A DNA stretch of 28,615 nucleotides from an uncultured Phascolarctobacterium sp. (GCA_900757795.1 CAAEPE010000016.1:1-28615); one strand, 5' to 3'. Shown: positions 16,294 through 24,943, counted from the first letter of the stretch. The notes: a model not told the origin generated them from the letters alone. Program-made: numbers and translations.

Positions 16294-17691
16294 ATGCTGA
16301 TACATAAAATGCGCTTGGATGATAACATGGCTGTGCTGGACGTCAACAGCGGCGCTGTACATTTGGTGGACGAGGTTATTTATGATTTATTAGATTATTA
16401 TAAGGGAGATAACGACGAAGAAGCAGTTGCTGCTTTAAAAGATAAATACAGCGAAGAGGATCTGCGCGATGCTCTGGCAGAGCTGCATGGCTTGCAGGAC
16501 GAGGAGCTGCTTTTCAGTCCCGCCTTTGAGGTGCCGCCTACTTTTGCGGAAAAACCTATTGTAAAATCTCTGTGCCTTTTGGTAACTCACGATTGTAATC
16601 TGCGCTGCGGCTACTGCTTTGCCGACAGCGGTTCCTTTGGCGGCTGCCGTCAGCTGATGAGCAAGGAAACTGCGGAAAAGGCCGTAGAATTTGCCATTGA
16701 AGGCAGCAAAAAACGTCACAATTTAGAGCTGGATTTATTTGGCGGTGAGCCGCTGATGAACTGGCCTGTAGTAGTACATATTGTTAATTATGTGCGCCGC
16801 CGCGAGCAGGAAACAGGCAAAAATATTAAGCTGACCCTGACCACCAACGGCACCCTTTTAAATGATGAAAATATTAAATTTTTAAACGATAACCGCGTAA
16901 TGCTGGTTTTGAGTTTGGATGGCAAAAAGGAAACTCACGACGCTATGCGTCCGTTCCCCAACAAAAGCGGCAGCTATGACGCTGCTGTGCGCGGCTTTAA
17001 AAAGGTTATTGACAGCCGCGAAGGAAAAAATTATTATCTGCGCGGAACATATACCCATTTCAGCACTCATTTCTGCGAGGATGTGCTGGACATGACCAAG
17101 GTTGGCAAGGAAATCAGCGTGGAGCCTGTTGTGGGCATTGACGACCCGTGGGTTTTAACTGACGAAGATTTACCGATTATTTTTGAGGAATACGATAAGC
17201 TGGCACGGGCATATTTGGAAAGACGCCGTAACGGCGATGCTTTTGATTTCTTCCATTTTAATGTGGCGCTGGATAACGGACCCTGCGTAGCTAAGCGTTT
17301 GGCTGGCTGCGGCGCAGGTCACGAATATTTTGCTGTGACTGCCGACGGCGATATTTATCCCTGTCACCAATTTGTGGGCCGCGAGCAATATAAGCTGGGC
17401 ACCTTGGACACAGGGGTTGTTAAGCCGGAGCTGGTGCAGAAATTCCGCCACACCCATGTTATGACCAAACCCGAATGCCGTGAGTGCTGGGCGCGCTTCT
17501 TCTGCAGCGGCGGCTGTCACGCTAACGCTGATTTGATTAACGGCGATATTTCCAAGCCTTATGAATATGGCTGTAAGCTGCAAAGAAAACGTTTGGAAAA
17601 TGCTATTTTGGTGCAGGCAGTTTTGTCTGCGGAAGCACAGCAGGGCGAGGATTTACGTCCCCATATCAATAATTTTACCTACGAAAAATAA
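16294..17691 (+). CDS. SCIFF-type radical SAM/SPASM peptide maturase
   Basis: 465 aa. It resembles the maturases that install thioether crosslinks in six-cysteines-in-forty-five (SCIFF, ranthipeptide) precursors. The N-terminal part (about 1-75; MLIHKMRLDDNMAVLDVNSG, then AVHLVDEVIYDLLDYY) is the family's precursor-recognition region. The radical SAM core has C101-x3-C105-x2-C108 (CNLRCGYC) for the SAM-binding 4Fe-4S cluster, and LFGGEPLMNWPVV and TLTTNGTLL strands. The C-terminal SPASM region (about 340-440) carries many cysteines (GPCVAKRLAGCGAG, GDIYPCHQF, PECRECWARFFCSGGCHAN, YGCKLQ) for auxiliary clusters. Standard systems place a ~45-aa Cys-rich precursor immediately upstream; none is present between groEL and this gene or after it. 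Confidence 0.9.
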   Translation: MLIHKMRLDDNMAVLDVNSGAVHLVDEVIYDLLDYYKGDNDEEAVAALKDKYSEEDLRDALAELHGLQDEELLFSPAFEVPPTFAEKPIVKSLCLLVTHDCNLRCGYCFADSGSFGGCRQLMSKETAEKAVEFAIEGSKKRHNLELDLFGGEPLMNWPVVVHIVNYVRRREQETGKNIKLTLTTNGTLLNDENIKFLNDNRVMLVLSLDGKKETHDAMRPFPNKSGSYDAAVRGFKKVIDSREGKNYYLRGTYTHFSTHFCEDVLDMTKVGKEISVEPVVGIDDPWVLTDEDLPIIFEEYDKLARAYLERRRNGDAFDFFHFNVALDNGPCVAKRLAGCGAGHEYFAVTADGDIYPCHQFVGREQYKLGTLDTGVVKPELVQKFRHTHVMTKPECRECWARFFCSGGCHANADLINGDISKPYEYGCKLQRKRLENAILVQAVLSAEAQQGEDLRPHINNFTYEK

Positions 17692-17734
17692 TTTGACTAA
17701 TTGTTTTAGCGTCTGTTAGGCGAGGTGATGCTTC

Positions 17735-18709
17735 ATGCGCAGAATTAAATTAGTTTTGCAGATACTCATCGCTTTTGTAATTGCGCTTTTTGCCTACAAT
17801 ATTATTTACGAGCCTCATCAGGAAAACGTGCGTGCCGCCGTAAAAAACGGTCTGCCGCAGTTGGCGCAGCGTCAAAACCAAAACGCCGGCGCCGCGCCGG
17901 AAGGCAAGCTGCGCATTACGGTGTTGGATGTAGGACAAGCGGACGCAATTTTGCTGCAGGACGGTAAACGCAATGTGATGATTGACGTAGGTGACAGCCG
18001 CAAAGACGATTTTGGCAGCGGCGGCAGACAAGCTTTGGAAAAAGCTTTGACCAAAGCAGGCGTGGGCGCAGGCGACAGAATTGAAACCGTAATTGTTACT
18101 CATTATCACGCCGACCACATGGGCAATATTAAATGGCTGGCAGGTAAATATAAGGTAAAAAATATTTATGACAACGCCATGCCTAATGAAAAAAATCAAA
18201 CTGCCTTATGGCTTAATAAGGAGCTGCGTGCAGGGCACTATCACAATCGCGTTTTAAAAGCCGGCGATATAGTGCAGCTGGGCAAGGAATATTATTTAGA
18301 GGTGCTGGCGCCGGGAAATTTTTTGAGCGCTAAAGCTTTAAAAAATCTTAACAACACCAGCTTAGTAATGAAGCTGCATTACGGTGACTTTACTATGCTT
18401 TTGACAGGCGACGCCGAGGCGCCGATGGAGGATGCGCTGCAGCAAAAATATGGCGACAGACTGCGGGCGGATGTGCTCAAGGTTGGACATCATGGCAGCA
18501 AAACTTCTTCGATTTATAAATTTATCAGTAAGGTAAAAGCTAAATATGCTTTAATAAGCTGCGGCAATTTTGCCGTTTATCATCATCCCAATAAAAATGT
18601 TGTGGGCAGCCTAAAGCATTTAGGCGCTAAGGTTTTCACCACCTTTGACTACGGCAGTTTAACTGTAGTGACGGATGGCAAAGATTTTTCGGTGAGCACA
18701 GAAAAATAA
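17735..18709 (+). CDS. Membrane-anchored ComEC-like metallo-beta-lactamase-fold hydrolase
   Basis: 324 aa. An N-terminal hydrophobic segment (about 5-25) is a membrane anchor or uncleaved signal, followed by a Q/N/A-rich linker. The catalytic domain resembles the C-terminal part of ComEC: ITVLDVGQADAILLQ (about 61-75), metal-binding THYHADHMGN (H123, H125, D127, H128), LLTGDAEAPMEDAL, and KVGHHGSKTSS. Stand-alone versions are common in Firmicutes and of uncertain role (nuclease or phosphodiesterase outside the membrane). It lies 43 bases after the radical SAM gene with ribosome binding site GAGGTGAT, so the two are likely cotranscribed; a functional link is not established. Confidence 0.85.
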   Translation: MRRIKLVLQILIAFVIALFAYNIIYEPHQENVRAAVKNGLPQLAQRQNQNAGAAPEGKLRITVLDVGQADAILLQDGKRNVMIDVGDSRKDDFGSGGRQALEKALTKAGVGAGDRIETVIVTHYHADHMGNIKWLAGKYKVKNIYDNAMPNEKNQTALWLNKELRAGHYHNRVLKAGDIVQLGKEYYLEVLAPGNFLSAKALKNLNNTSLVMKLHYGDFTMLLTGDAEAPMEDALQQKYGDRLRADVLKVGHHGSKTSSIYKFISKVKAKYALISCGNFAVYHHPNKNVVGSLKHLGAKVFTTFDYGSLTVVTDGKDFSVSTEK

Positions 18710-18715
18710 AAGAAA

Positions 18716-18766
18716 AAGGTCATTGCTAACTAGCTAAAACAAGCTTGGTTAGCAATGACCTTCTTT
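18716..18766. terminator. Bidirectional terminator between convergent genes
   Basis: AAGGTCATTGCTAAC (18716-18730) pairs perfectly with GTTAGCAATGACCTT (18748-18762), and an inner AGCT/AGCT pair extends it. T-rich sequence follows on the plus side and AAAAGAAAAA precedes it, giving T residues on the minus side. It would end both the ComEC-like gene and the glycosyltransferase gene. Confidence 0.85.
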
Positions 18767-19590
18767 TATATTCTTGTGCCGTTAGCCAGACGGATGCGTT
18801 CGGCTTTAGCTTCTGCCAGCTGACTTTGATTTATCATGCCATATTTGTGCATGGCGGCTAAAACCAGCTGCTGTCTCTGTTTGCACTGCTGCGGATTTTC
18901 TAACGGATTTAAAGCGCTGGGTGCGTAGGGCAGCGAGGCGATAACGGCGGCTTCAGCTAAGGTTAAAGCAGAGGGTGCTTTGCCGAAATATGTCTTTGCC
19001 GCCTGATTTATGCCGTTGGCTCCTGCACCGAAATAGGTTGTGTTTAAGTATAATTCTAAAATCTCGTCTTTAGTATAATTGTCTTCCAGCATGAGGGAGA
19101 GCACGGCTTCTTCGATTTTTCGTTCCATGCTCTGCTCGTGAGTGAGAAAAACATTTTTTATAAATTGTTGGGTGATGGTGCTGCCGCCCTGCACTACCTC
19201 ACCGGCGCTGAGGTTTACGAGCAGCGCGCGCAGTACGCCGTCTACCGCAATGGCACCGTGATTATAAAAATCGTGGTCCTCAATAGCAATCAAGGCGCGG
19301 GGAATATCCTGGCTCATAGACTTTAAAGGCGTCCATTGGGGATTTTGACGAATAGGGTCGATAATAGTTTCCATATTAAAGGCCAAATAAAATTTTTGCA
19401 CCGGCGAGGGCCAGGTTTCTCTTGGCGGCAGCAGGCTGGTAAAAATCGCCATCACTGCCGATTTTTCATGCCTATTTATTTTTTCTTCCTGCTTTTGGTC
19501 TGGCGCCGTAGGTACGGGCTTATCAATCATGGTGTCGTAGCCAACCATTCCTGCAAAAATAAGCAGAGCCATAATTATTATTTTTAACAT
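18766..19590 (-). CDS. Monofunctional peptidoglycan glycosyltransferase (GT51)
   Basis: 274 aa. An N-terminal membrane anchor (about 3-20) precedes a GT51 transglycosylase domain (about 75-260) that polymerises lipid II into glycan strands on the outer face of the inner membrane. All main motifs are intact: IEDHDFYNHGAIAVDGVLRA with catalytic E104, GGSTITQQFIKN, SMERKIEEAVLSLMLE, and ELYLNTTYFGAGANGINQAA. There is no transpeptidase domain, and the size matches a true monofunctional enzyme (MtgA/SgtB type) rather than a truncated class A PBP. Own promoter on the minus strand. Confidence 0.93.
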   Translation of the reverse strand: MLKIIIMALLIFAGMVGYDTMIDKPVPTAPDQKQEEKINRHEKSAVMAIFTSLLPPRETWPSPVQKFYLAFNMETIIDPIRQNPQWTPLKSMSQDIPRALIAIEDHDFYNHGAIAVDGVLRALLVNLSAGEVVQGGSTITQQFIKNVFLTHEQSMERKIEEAVLSLMLEDNYTKDEILELYLNTTYFGAGANGINQAAKTYFGKAPSALTLAEAAVIASLPYAPSALNPLENPQQCKQRQQLVLAAMHKYGMINQSQLAEAKAERIRLANGTRI

Positions 19591-19620
19591 ATATATACCT
19601 CTTTCGTTTATTCTGCTTTT

Positions 19621-19649
19621 ATTGTAGCAAGAAAGCGGCTTTTTTGCAA
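19621..19649 (-). promoter_or_regulatory. Sigma-A promoter of the GT51 gene
   Basis: On the minus strand TTGCAA (19644-19649) and TACAAT (19621-19626) are 17 bases apart, about 30 bases before the start codon. Confidence 0.7.
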
Positions 19650-19756
19650 AGCAAAGTGAAAAAAAGCTAGGAAAATTTGTGGTAACGTAGTAAAATAGAT
19701 ATTGTAAAATGGTTTATTATTTTCAATCTTGGCAAAAAAAATTATTGCTGGGATAC

Positions 19757-19786
19757 TTGCAAATTTATGCAATTTAGCTGTATAAT
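19757..19786 (+). promoter_or_regulatory. Sigma-A promoter of argB
   Basis: TTGCAA (19757-19762) and TATAAT (19781-19786) are 18 bases apart with a TG just before the -10 box. The A/T-rich sequence overlapping the -10 could accommodate an ArgR site, but no clean ARG box is visible. Confidence 0.7.
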
Positions 19787-19812
19787 TATTATTAATCAAG
19801 GGGGATTTTATT

Positions 19813-20706
19813 ATGTTAATGAATGACAATCAAGTACAAACATTAGTGGAGGCTTTGCCTTATCTTAGCAAATTCAAAAATAAAACTATCGTTGTCAAAT
19901 ACGGCGGCAACGCAATGCTTAACGACGAACTGAAAACCAAAGTGCTGCAGGACGTTGTCTTTTTGCAATGCGCCGGCATGCGTCCGGTTTTGGTACACGG
20001 CGGCGGCCCGGAAATTACCCGTATGCTGATGCAGGCCGGCAAAAAGAGTGAATTTGTCAGCGGGTTGCGCGTAACCGACGCTGAATCCGTTGGTATTGCG
20101 GAAATGGCGCTGGTAGGCAAAATTAACACTGATTTGGTAGCGCATCTGAACACTTTGGGCGGCAAAGCAGTGGGCTTAAACGGCAAGGACTCCAATCTTA
20201 TTCAGGCTAAAAAGCATTTGGCTGACGTTTACGAAAACGGCGAGGTTAATTTGGTAGACATTGGTTATGTTGGCAATGTGGAAAAAATTAATACCGAGTT
20301 GATTGATGTGCTTTTAGACGGCGGTTTTATTCCTGTAATTGCTCCTACCGGCGTAGGCGCTCAGGGTGAAACCTATAACATTAACGCCGACAGCGTTGCC
20401 GGTGAAATTGCCGGTGCTTTGAAGGCGGAAAAGCTTTTGGTGCTTACTGACGTGCGCGGCATTTATGCAGATTATCGCGACGAAAACAGCTTCCTTTCCA
20501 CTTTAACTTTTGAAAAGGCACAGGAGCTTATCATCCGCGGTAAAATCGACGGCGGCATGATTCCGAAAGTGCGTGCCTGCATTACTGCTTTGAGCGGCGG
20601 CGCTAAAAAAACTCACATCATTGACGGTCGTACCGAGCATTCCATTTTGATGGAAATTTTCAGCGACAAAGGCGTAGGCACCGAAGTAGTGAAAGAAATT
20701 AGATAA
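19813..20706 (+). CDS. argB: Acetylglutamate kinase
   Basis: 297 aa. It phosphorylates N-acetylglutamate in the second step of arginine synthesis. Motifs: TIVVKYGGNAM (about 25-35), VLVHGGGPEITRML (about 59-72), VGLNGKDSNLI, and LTDVRGIYAD. The protein has the extra N-terminal helix (QVQTLVEALPYLSKF) seen in hexameric, arginine-inhibited NAGKs, suggesting feedback control. Ribosome binding site AAGGGGGA lies at normal distance from the first ATG; the second ATG (19819) is also possible. The earlier enzymes (ArgJ, ArgC, ArgD) are not in the window. Confidence 0.96.
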   Translation: MLMNDNQVQTLVEALPYLSKFKNKTIVVKYGGNAMLNDELKTKVLQDVVFLQCAGMRPVLVHGGGPEITRMLMQAGKKSEFVSGLRVTDAESVGIAEMALVGKINTDLVAHLNTLGGKAVGLNGKDSNLIQAKKHLADVYENGEVNLVDIGYVGNVEKINTELIDVLLDGGFIPVIAPTGVGAQGETYNINADSVAGEIAGALKAEKLLVLTDVRGIYADYRDENSFLSTLTFEKAQELIIRGKIDGGMIPKVRACITALSGGAKKTHIIDGRTEHSILMEIFSDKGVGTEVVKEIR

Positions 20707-20717
20707 AAAATTTAAGC

Positions 20718-20754
20718 ATACGGCACAATGCTGCTGGCGCTGTGCCGTATTTTT
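20718..20754 (+). terminator. Intrinsic terminator between argB and argF
   Basis: ATACGGCACA (20718-20727) pairs perfectly with TGTGCCGTAT (20741-20750), followed by TTTTTG. No strong promoter is visible in the 64 bases before argF, so read-through at a partial terminator probably feeds argF. Confidence 0.8.
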
Positions 20755-20818
20755 GTAAAAAAAATCAGAGGGCGGCAAATTTACCAAGCAAAGCCGCTGC
20801 ATAAAATGAGGGATAAAA

Positions 20819-21760
20819 ATGGGTTTGAAAAACAAAGACTTACTTAGTATCCACGACCTTAGCGTAGGCGAGGTCGCCACAATTTTAGATGTAGCAAAAA
20901 AATTAAAACGCAAACAAAAAAACGGTGAACCCCATCAGTATTTAAAGGGCAAAACCTTGGCTATGCTGTTCTCCAAGGCTTCTACACGCACCAGAACTTC
21001 TTTTGAGGTTGGCTTTTGGCAATTAGGCGGCCATCCGATTTATTTAAGCGATTCTGCTTCGCAAATCGGACGCGGCGAGCCTATTCGTGATACTGCCCGC
21101 GTGCTTTCCCGCATGGTGGACGGCATTATGATTCGTACTTTTTCACACGATTCCGTAGTAGAACTGGCTAAATATGCAACGGTGCCGGTTATCAATGGCC
21201 TGACCGATTTGCTGCATCCTTGTCAGGCTTTGACTGATATGTTCACTATTCAAGAAAAAATGGCGGTGCTTAAAGGCCGTAAGCTGGTTTATGTTGGCGA
21301 CGGTAATAATATGGCTCATTCCCTGATGTACGCCTGCGCCAAGGTTGGTATGAATATGGTTTGTGCCAGCCCCAAAGGCTATCAGCCTGACCCGTTGGTT
21401 TTGGCTGAAGCGCAGGCTGACGCTGCCCAAACCGGCTGCACCATTACTGTGGAAGAGGACTTGCTGAAGGCTGCTCAAGGCGCCGACGTGCTTTACACCG
21501 ATGTATGGACAAGCATGGGCGAGGAAGCAGAAAGAGAAGTGCGCTTTAAAGCTTTGCATAATTATCAAATCAACCAAACGCTGTTGGATGCAGCACGTCC
21601 GGAGTGCATCGTGCTGCACTGTCTACCTGCTCACCGTGGCGAAGAAATTACCGAGGATGTGTTGGAAGGGCCGCATTCTGTGGTGTTTGACCAAGCGGAA
21701 AACCGTCTGCATGTGCAGAAAGCGATTATGGCTCTCCTAATGAGCGACGAAGTGCTGTAA
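20819..21760 (+). CDS. argF: Ornithine carbamoyltransferase (anabolic)
   Basis: 313 aa. It makes citrulline from ornithine and carbamoyl phosphate. The carbamoyl phosphate loop SKASTRTRTSFE (about 52-63), MVDGIMIRTFSHD, LLHPCQALTDM (about 134-144), GDGNNMAHSLM, and the ornithine-binding HCLPAHRGEEI (about 266-276) are all present. Start ATG has GAGGGA upstream. Its position among argB, argG and argH, with no arcA or arcC, supports an anabolic role. Confidence 0.96.
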   Translation: MGLKNKDLLSIHDLSVGEVATILDVAKKLKRKQKNGEPHQYLKGKTLAMLFSKASTRTRTSFEVGFWQLGGHPIYLSDSASQIGRGEPIRDTARVLSRMVDGIMIRTFSHDSVVELAKYATVPVINGLTDLLHPCQALTDMFTIQEKMAVLKGRKLVYVGDGNNMAHSLMYACAKVGMNMVCASPKGYQPDPLVLAEAQADAAQTGCTITVEEDLLKAAQGADVLYTDVWTSMGEEAEREVRFKALHNYQINQTLLDAARPECIVLHCLPAHRGEEITEDVLEGPHSVVFDQAENRLHVQKAIMALLMSDEVL

Positions 21761-21794
21761 GCAAGAAAAATTTTGTATACATGATTAAAAACAC

Positions 21795-21823
21795 TTGAAT
21801 TATGCATAAAAAAGGATTATAAT
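21795..21823 (+). promoter_or_regulatory. Sigma-A promoter of argGH
   Basis: TTGAAT (21795-21800), a 17-base spacer and perfect TATAAT (21818-21823). The flanking 21772-21816 stretch has ARG-box-like TGTATACATGATTAAAA and ATTATGCATAAAA elements, but neither matches the consensus well. Confidence 0.75.
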
Positions 21824-21886
21824 ACAAGAAGTTTGTAAGAATATACATTAAAATTTTATATTATGCAATTTTGGGAGGCTTTTAAA

Positions 21887-23107
21887 ATGAAAAAAGAAGA
21901 TATTAAAAAAGTAGTTTTGGCTTACTCCGGTGGCCTTGATACTTCCGTAATTATTCCTTGGTTAAAGGAAAACTATAATAACTGTGAGGTTATCGCTGCC
22001 TGCGCTGACTTAGGCCAGGGCGACGAATTGGAGCCGGTTCACGACAAAGCTATTAATACCGGCGCCAGCAAGTGCTACATTTTAGATTTAAAAGAAGAAT
22101 TTATTAAAGATTATGTATGGCCCACTGTAAAAGCAGGCGCTGTATATGAGAAAAAATATCTGCTGGGAACTTCCTTTGCCCGTCCGCTGATTGCTAAAAA
22201 ATTAGTAGAAATTGCCGAAGCAGAAGGCGCTGATGCTATCGCTCATGGCGCTACCGGCAAGGGCAATGACCAAGTTCGTTTTGAGCTTTCTATTAAAGCT
22301 TTGAATCCTGATTTGGCAATTATCGCTCCGTGGCGTGAATGGGAGCTGCGTTCTCGTGACCAAGAAATTGACTACGCTGCTGCGCACAATATTCCTATTC
22401 CCGTATCCCATGATCATGACTATTCCATGGACCGCAATATGTGGCATTTATCCCATGAAGGTTCCGATTTGGAAGATCCGTGGAATGCGCCTAAAGACGA
22501 GCTGTTCATCGTAACTAACATTCCGGAAAAAGCTCCTGATAAACCGGAATATGTTGAGCTGGAATATGTAGAAGGCGTTCCTGTTTCTGTAAACGGTGAA
22601 AAGCTGAGTCCCGCTAAATTAGTAGAAAAATTAAATGAAATTGGTATCCGCAATGCAGTTGGTATTACCGACATGGTTGAAGATCGTTTGGTTGGCATGA
22701 AATCCCGCGGCGTTTACGAAAATCCTGCCGGCGCTATTATCTACTACGGTCATAACGATTTGGAAAATCTGTGCCTGGATCGTGCAACTCAATCCTTTAA
22801 GCAACAGGTTTCCATCCGTTATTCCGAACTGGTATATGACGGCATGTGGTTCAGCCCGCTGCGCGAAGCCTTGGACGGCTTTGTCAACGAAACTCAAAAA
22901 ACCGTTACCGGTACTGTTCGCATGAAATTGTATAAAGGCAATATTTACAGCGCCGGCGTAAAATCCCCGTACTCTTTGTACAGCCAAGAATATGTAACCT
23001 TCGGCGAGGACGAAGTTTATAATCAGGCTGATGCAACCGGCTTTATCAATCTGTTTGGCCTGCCTTTGGCTGTTCGCGCAATGATGAAGAAAGGTACCCT
23101 GAAATAA
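21887..23107 (+). CDS. argG: Argininosuccinate synthase
   Basis: 406 aa from ATG at 21887, chosen because GGGAGG lies 8 bases upstream; an in-frame ATG at 21863 lies before that ribosome binding site. It joins citrulline and aspartate with ATP. VVLAYSGGLDTSVIIPWL holds the N-type ATP PP-motif, with CADLGQGDEL, HGATGKGNDQVRFE, and SHDHDYSMDRNMWHLSHEG further along. It overlaps argH by one base (TAATG), so argGH is a coupled pair. Confidence 0.97.
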   Translation: MKKEDIKKVVLAYSGGLDTSVIIPWLKENYNNCEVIAACADLGQGDELEPVHDKAINTGASKCYILDLKEEFIKDYVWPTVKAGAVYEKKYLLGTSFARPLIAKKLVEIAEAEGADAIAHGATGKGNDQVRFELSIKALNPDLAIIAPWREWELRSRDQEIDYAAAHNIPIPVSHDHDYSMDRNMWHLSHEGSDLEDPWNAPKDELFIVTNIPEKAPDKPEYVELEYVEGVPVSVNGEKLSPAKLVEKLNEIGIRNAVGITDMVEDRLVGMKSRGVYENPAGAIIYYGHNDLENLCLDRATQSFKQQVSIRYSELVYDGMWFSPLREALDGFVNETQKTVTGTVRMKLYKGNIYSAGVKSPYSLYSQEYVTFGEDEVYNQADATGFINLFGLPLAVRAMMKKGTLK

Positions 23108-24519
23108 TGGCTAAGCTTTGGGGCGGTCGTTTCAGTAAAAATACTAACGAATTGGTGGACGCATTTAATGCGTCCATTGATTTTGATAAGCGTTTATATC
23201 ACGAGGATATCCGCGGCAGCATGGCTCACGCGCGAATGCTGGCTGCTAAGGGTATTATTCCGGCAGAAGACGGGGAAAAAATTATTGCCGGATTAAAAAA
23301 TATTCTTGCTGATATTGAAGCCGGTAACTTTGAATTCAGCGTTGCTTTAGAAGATATACACATGAATGTGGAAGCGCGCTTGACCGAACGTATCGGCAGC
23401 GCAGGCGCTCGTCTGCACACTGCCCGCAGCCGCAACGACCAGGTGGCGCTGGATATGCACATGTATATGAAGCGCGAGGTAACGGAAATTGCCGAGCTGC
23501 TTGTGCGTTTTGAGGAGGCGCTGCTCAGCGTAGCTAAGGAGCATGCTAAAACCTTAATGCCTGGCTACACTCATTTGCAGCGTGCGCAGCCCATTACCTT
23601 TGCGCATCATTTGCTGGCATATTTTAATATGCTGCAGCGCGATTTCCGCCGTCTGCTGGGCGTGTGGGAAGGCGCGGATATGATGCCCTTGGGCGCCGGT
23701 GCTATTGCAGGTACCACTTTTCCCATCGACCGCTTTATGGTAGCGGACGAGCTGAATTTTGCTGCCGTTTATCCCAACAGCATGGACGCAGTCAGCGACC
23801 GTGATTATATTATCGAATTTTTATCTTTTGCTTCTACGCTCATGATGCACATGAGCCGTTTGAGTGAAGAAATATGCCTGTGGAGCAGCACGGAGTTTGG
23901 CTTTGTAGAGCTGGACGACGGTTTTGCTACCGGTTCTTCTATGATGCCGCAGAAGAAAAATCCGGATATTTCCGAATTAGTGCGCGGTAAAACCGGCCGT
24001 GTTTACGGTCATTTAATGGCTATGCTGACTACTGCTAAGGGCTTGCCTTTGACTTACAACAAGGATTTGCAGGAGGACAAGGAAGGCTTTTTTGACGCTA
24101 TTGATACGGTGAAGTTTACCTTGGCTGTGTATCGCGATATGATTTTGACCATGACGGTGAACGTGGATAAAATGGCGCAGGCTGTGGCGCACGATTTTTC
24201 CAATGCTACCGATTTGGCAGATTATTTGGTACGCAAGGGACTGCCCTTCCGTCAGGCTCACGAAGTAGTTGGCAAATGCGTGGCTTATGCTATTGGACAA
24301 AATAAATTTTTGTCCGAAATTTCCATTCCCGAATATAAACAGTTCTGCGATTTATTCGAGAGTGATTTGTTGGCTGCCTTAGACCCGGAAAATTGTGTGG
24401 AAGCACGCCGCTCCTACGGCGGTCCGGCTTTCTCGGAAAACGAAAAGCAATTTGCTTTGGGCGACAAGGTTTTAGCAGCGCAAAACGCTAAGCTGGCAGA
24501 GCTGAAAGCTAAAATTTAA
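23107..24519 (+). CDS. argH: Argininosuccinate lyase
   Basis: 470 aa. It releases arginine and fumarate in the last step of the pathway. The N-terminal AKLWGGRFSKNTNELV, HTARSRNDQVALD (about 100-112), YTHLQRAQPITFAHH, and the fumarase/ASL signature GSSMMPQKKNPD (about 278-289) are intact. Start ATG overlaps the argG stop. No terminator is immediately adjacent; the next hairpin with a T run is 170 bases downstream. Confidence 0.97.
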   Translation: MAKLWGGRFSKNTNELVDAFNASIDFDKRLYHEDIRGSMAHARMLAAKGIIPAEDGEKIIAGLKNILADIEAGNFEFSVALEDIHMNVEARLTERIGSAGARLHTARSRNDQVALDMHMYMKREVTEIAELLVRFEEALLSVAKEHAKTLMPGYTHLQRAQPITFAHHLLAYFNMLQRDFRRLLGVWEGADMMPLGAGAIAGTTFPIDRFMVADELNFAAVYPNSMDAVSDRDYIIEFLSFASTLMMHMSRLSEEICLWSSTEFGFVELDDGFATGSSMMPQKKNPDISELVRGKTGRVYGHLMAMLTTAKGLPLTYNKDLQEDKEGFFDAIDTVKFTLAVYRDMILTMTVNVDKMAQAVAHDFSNATDLADYLVRKGLPFRQAHEVVGKCVAYAIGQNKFLSEISIPEYKQFCDLFESDLLAALDPENCVEARRSYGGPAFSENEKQFALGDKVLAAQNAKLAELKAKI

Positions 24520-24560
24520 GCTTTAAATTTTGGCTTGACGCTTTCCTAAAATTTTATGGG

Positions 24561-24589
24561 TTCCATTTTGGAACCGAAAAGAATGTTCG
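24561..24589 (-). repeat. Left copy of a 29-bp promoter/operator-like element
   Basis: Matches the right copy at 25176-25204 in inverted orientation at 27 of 29 positions. It contains the palindrome TTCCAAAATGGAA. On the plus strand the GGAAC end is followed by an A/T-rich -10-like TTTAAAAT (24591-24598), so it could be a promoter firing rightward. Confidence 0.6.
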
Positions 24590-24614
24590 CTTTAAAATTT
24601 AAAATCTGTATACA

Positions 24615-24680
24615 GAGCGCATTATATATTACGGAGTGATATAGATGCGCTCATTGTTTTTCACCTCCTTGTGCCGTTAA
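24615..24680 (+). promoter_or_regulatory. Hairpin enclosing a possible 11-codon leader ORF
   Basis: GAGCGCAT (24615-24622) pairs perfectly with ATGCGCTC (24645-24652), with ATAT/ATAT pairs inside. The loop carries GGAG (24633-24636), 8 bases before the ATG at 24645, so ribosome binding site and start codon lie in one hairpin. The ORF (24645-24680) reads MRSLFFTSLCR. A terminator begins 8 bases after its stop. The opposite strand has a near-perfect AAGGAGGTGA site and an ATG leading into a 10-codon ORF (24622-24654). Confidence 0.35.
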
Positions 24681-24688
24681 TTTACTCT

Positions 24689-24734
24689 GCTCCCTTAGCA
24701 GGCTTGCGCGAAAAAGTCTGCCGGGGAGCTTTTT
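24689..24734 (+). terminator. Intrinsic terminator without an assigned gene
   Basis: Outer stem GCTCCC/GGGAGC and inner stem GCAGGCTT/AAGTCTGC (one G-T pair) with loop GCGCGAAA are followed by five T residues. It may end argGH through a 170-base 3' untranslated region, or act as an attenuator behind the leader ORF. Confidence 0.7.
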
Positions 24735-24832
24735 ATTTTCTCTCTCAATTTGTGTTGCTCATTTTGCTGACCCAAAAAATTTCCCCCTATATATACAATT
24801 ACCTTTTACTCGTCAAATCTTCACCCCCTAAC

Positions 24833-24853
24833 AAAAGATTTCACAAATCTTTT
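24833..24853. repeat. Perfect 9-bp inverted repeat
   Basis: AAAAGATTT and AAATCTTTT flank CAC. No T run beyond the stem itself. Candidate operator or RNA hairpin; flanking CACCCC and GGGGTG segments (about 24822 and 24932) could form a larger outer stem. Confidence 0.5.
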
Positions 24854-24943
24854 ACAAAATAGAAGCAGTGAAGCAAAAAATAACGATGGATTTTGGCTGA
24901 AAAAGACGAATTCACATTTTTTTCACAAATTAGGGGTGAGAAA

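Noticed and set aside
21772..21816. ARG boxes before argG
   Set aside because: TGTATACATGATTAAAA and ATTATGCATAAAA only loosely resemble the ArgR consensus in A/T-rich DNA; not called as operators.
24671..24862. 63-aa plus-strand ORF after argH
   Set aside because: GTG start preceded by an anti-Shine-Dalgarno-like sequence rather than a ribosome binding site, and the frame runs through an intrinsic terminator.
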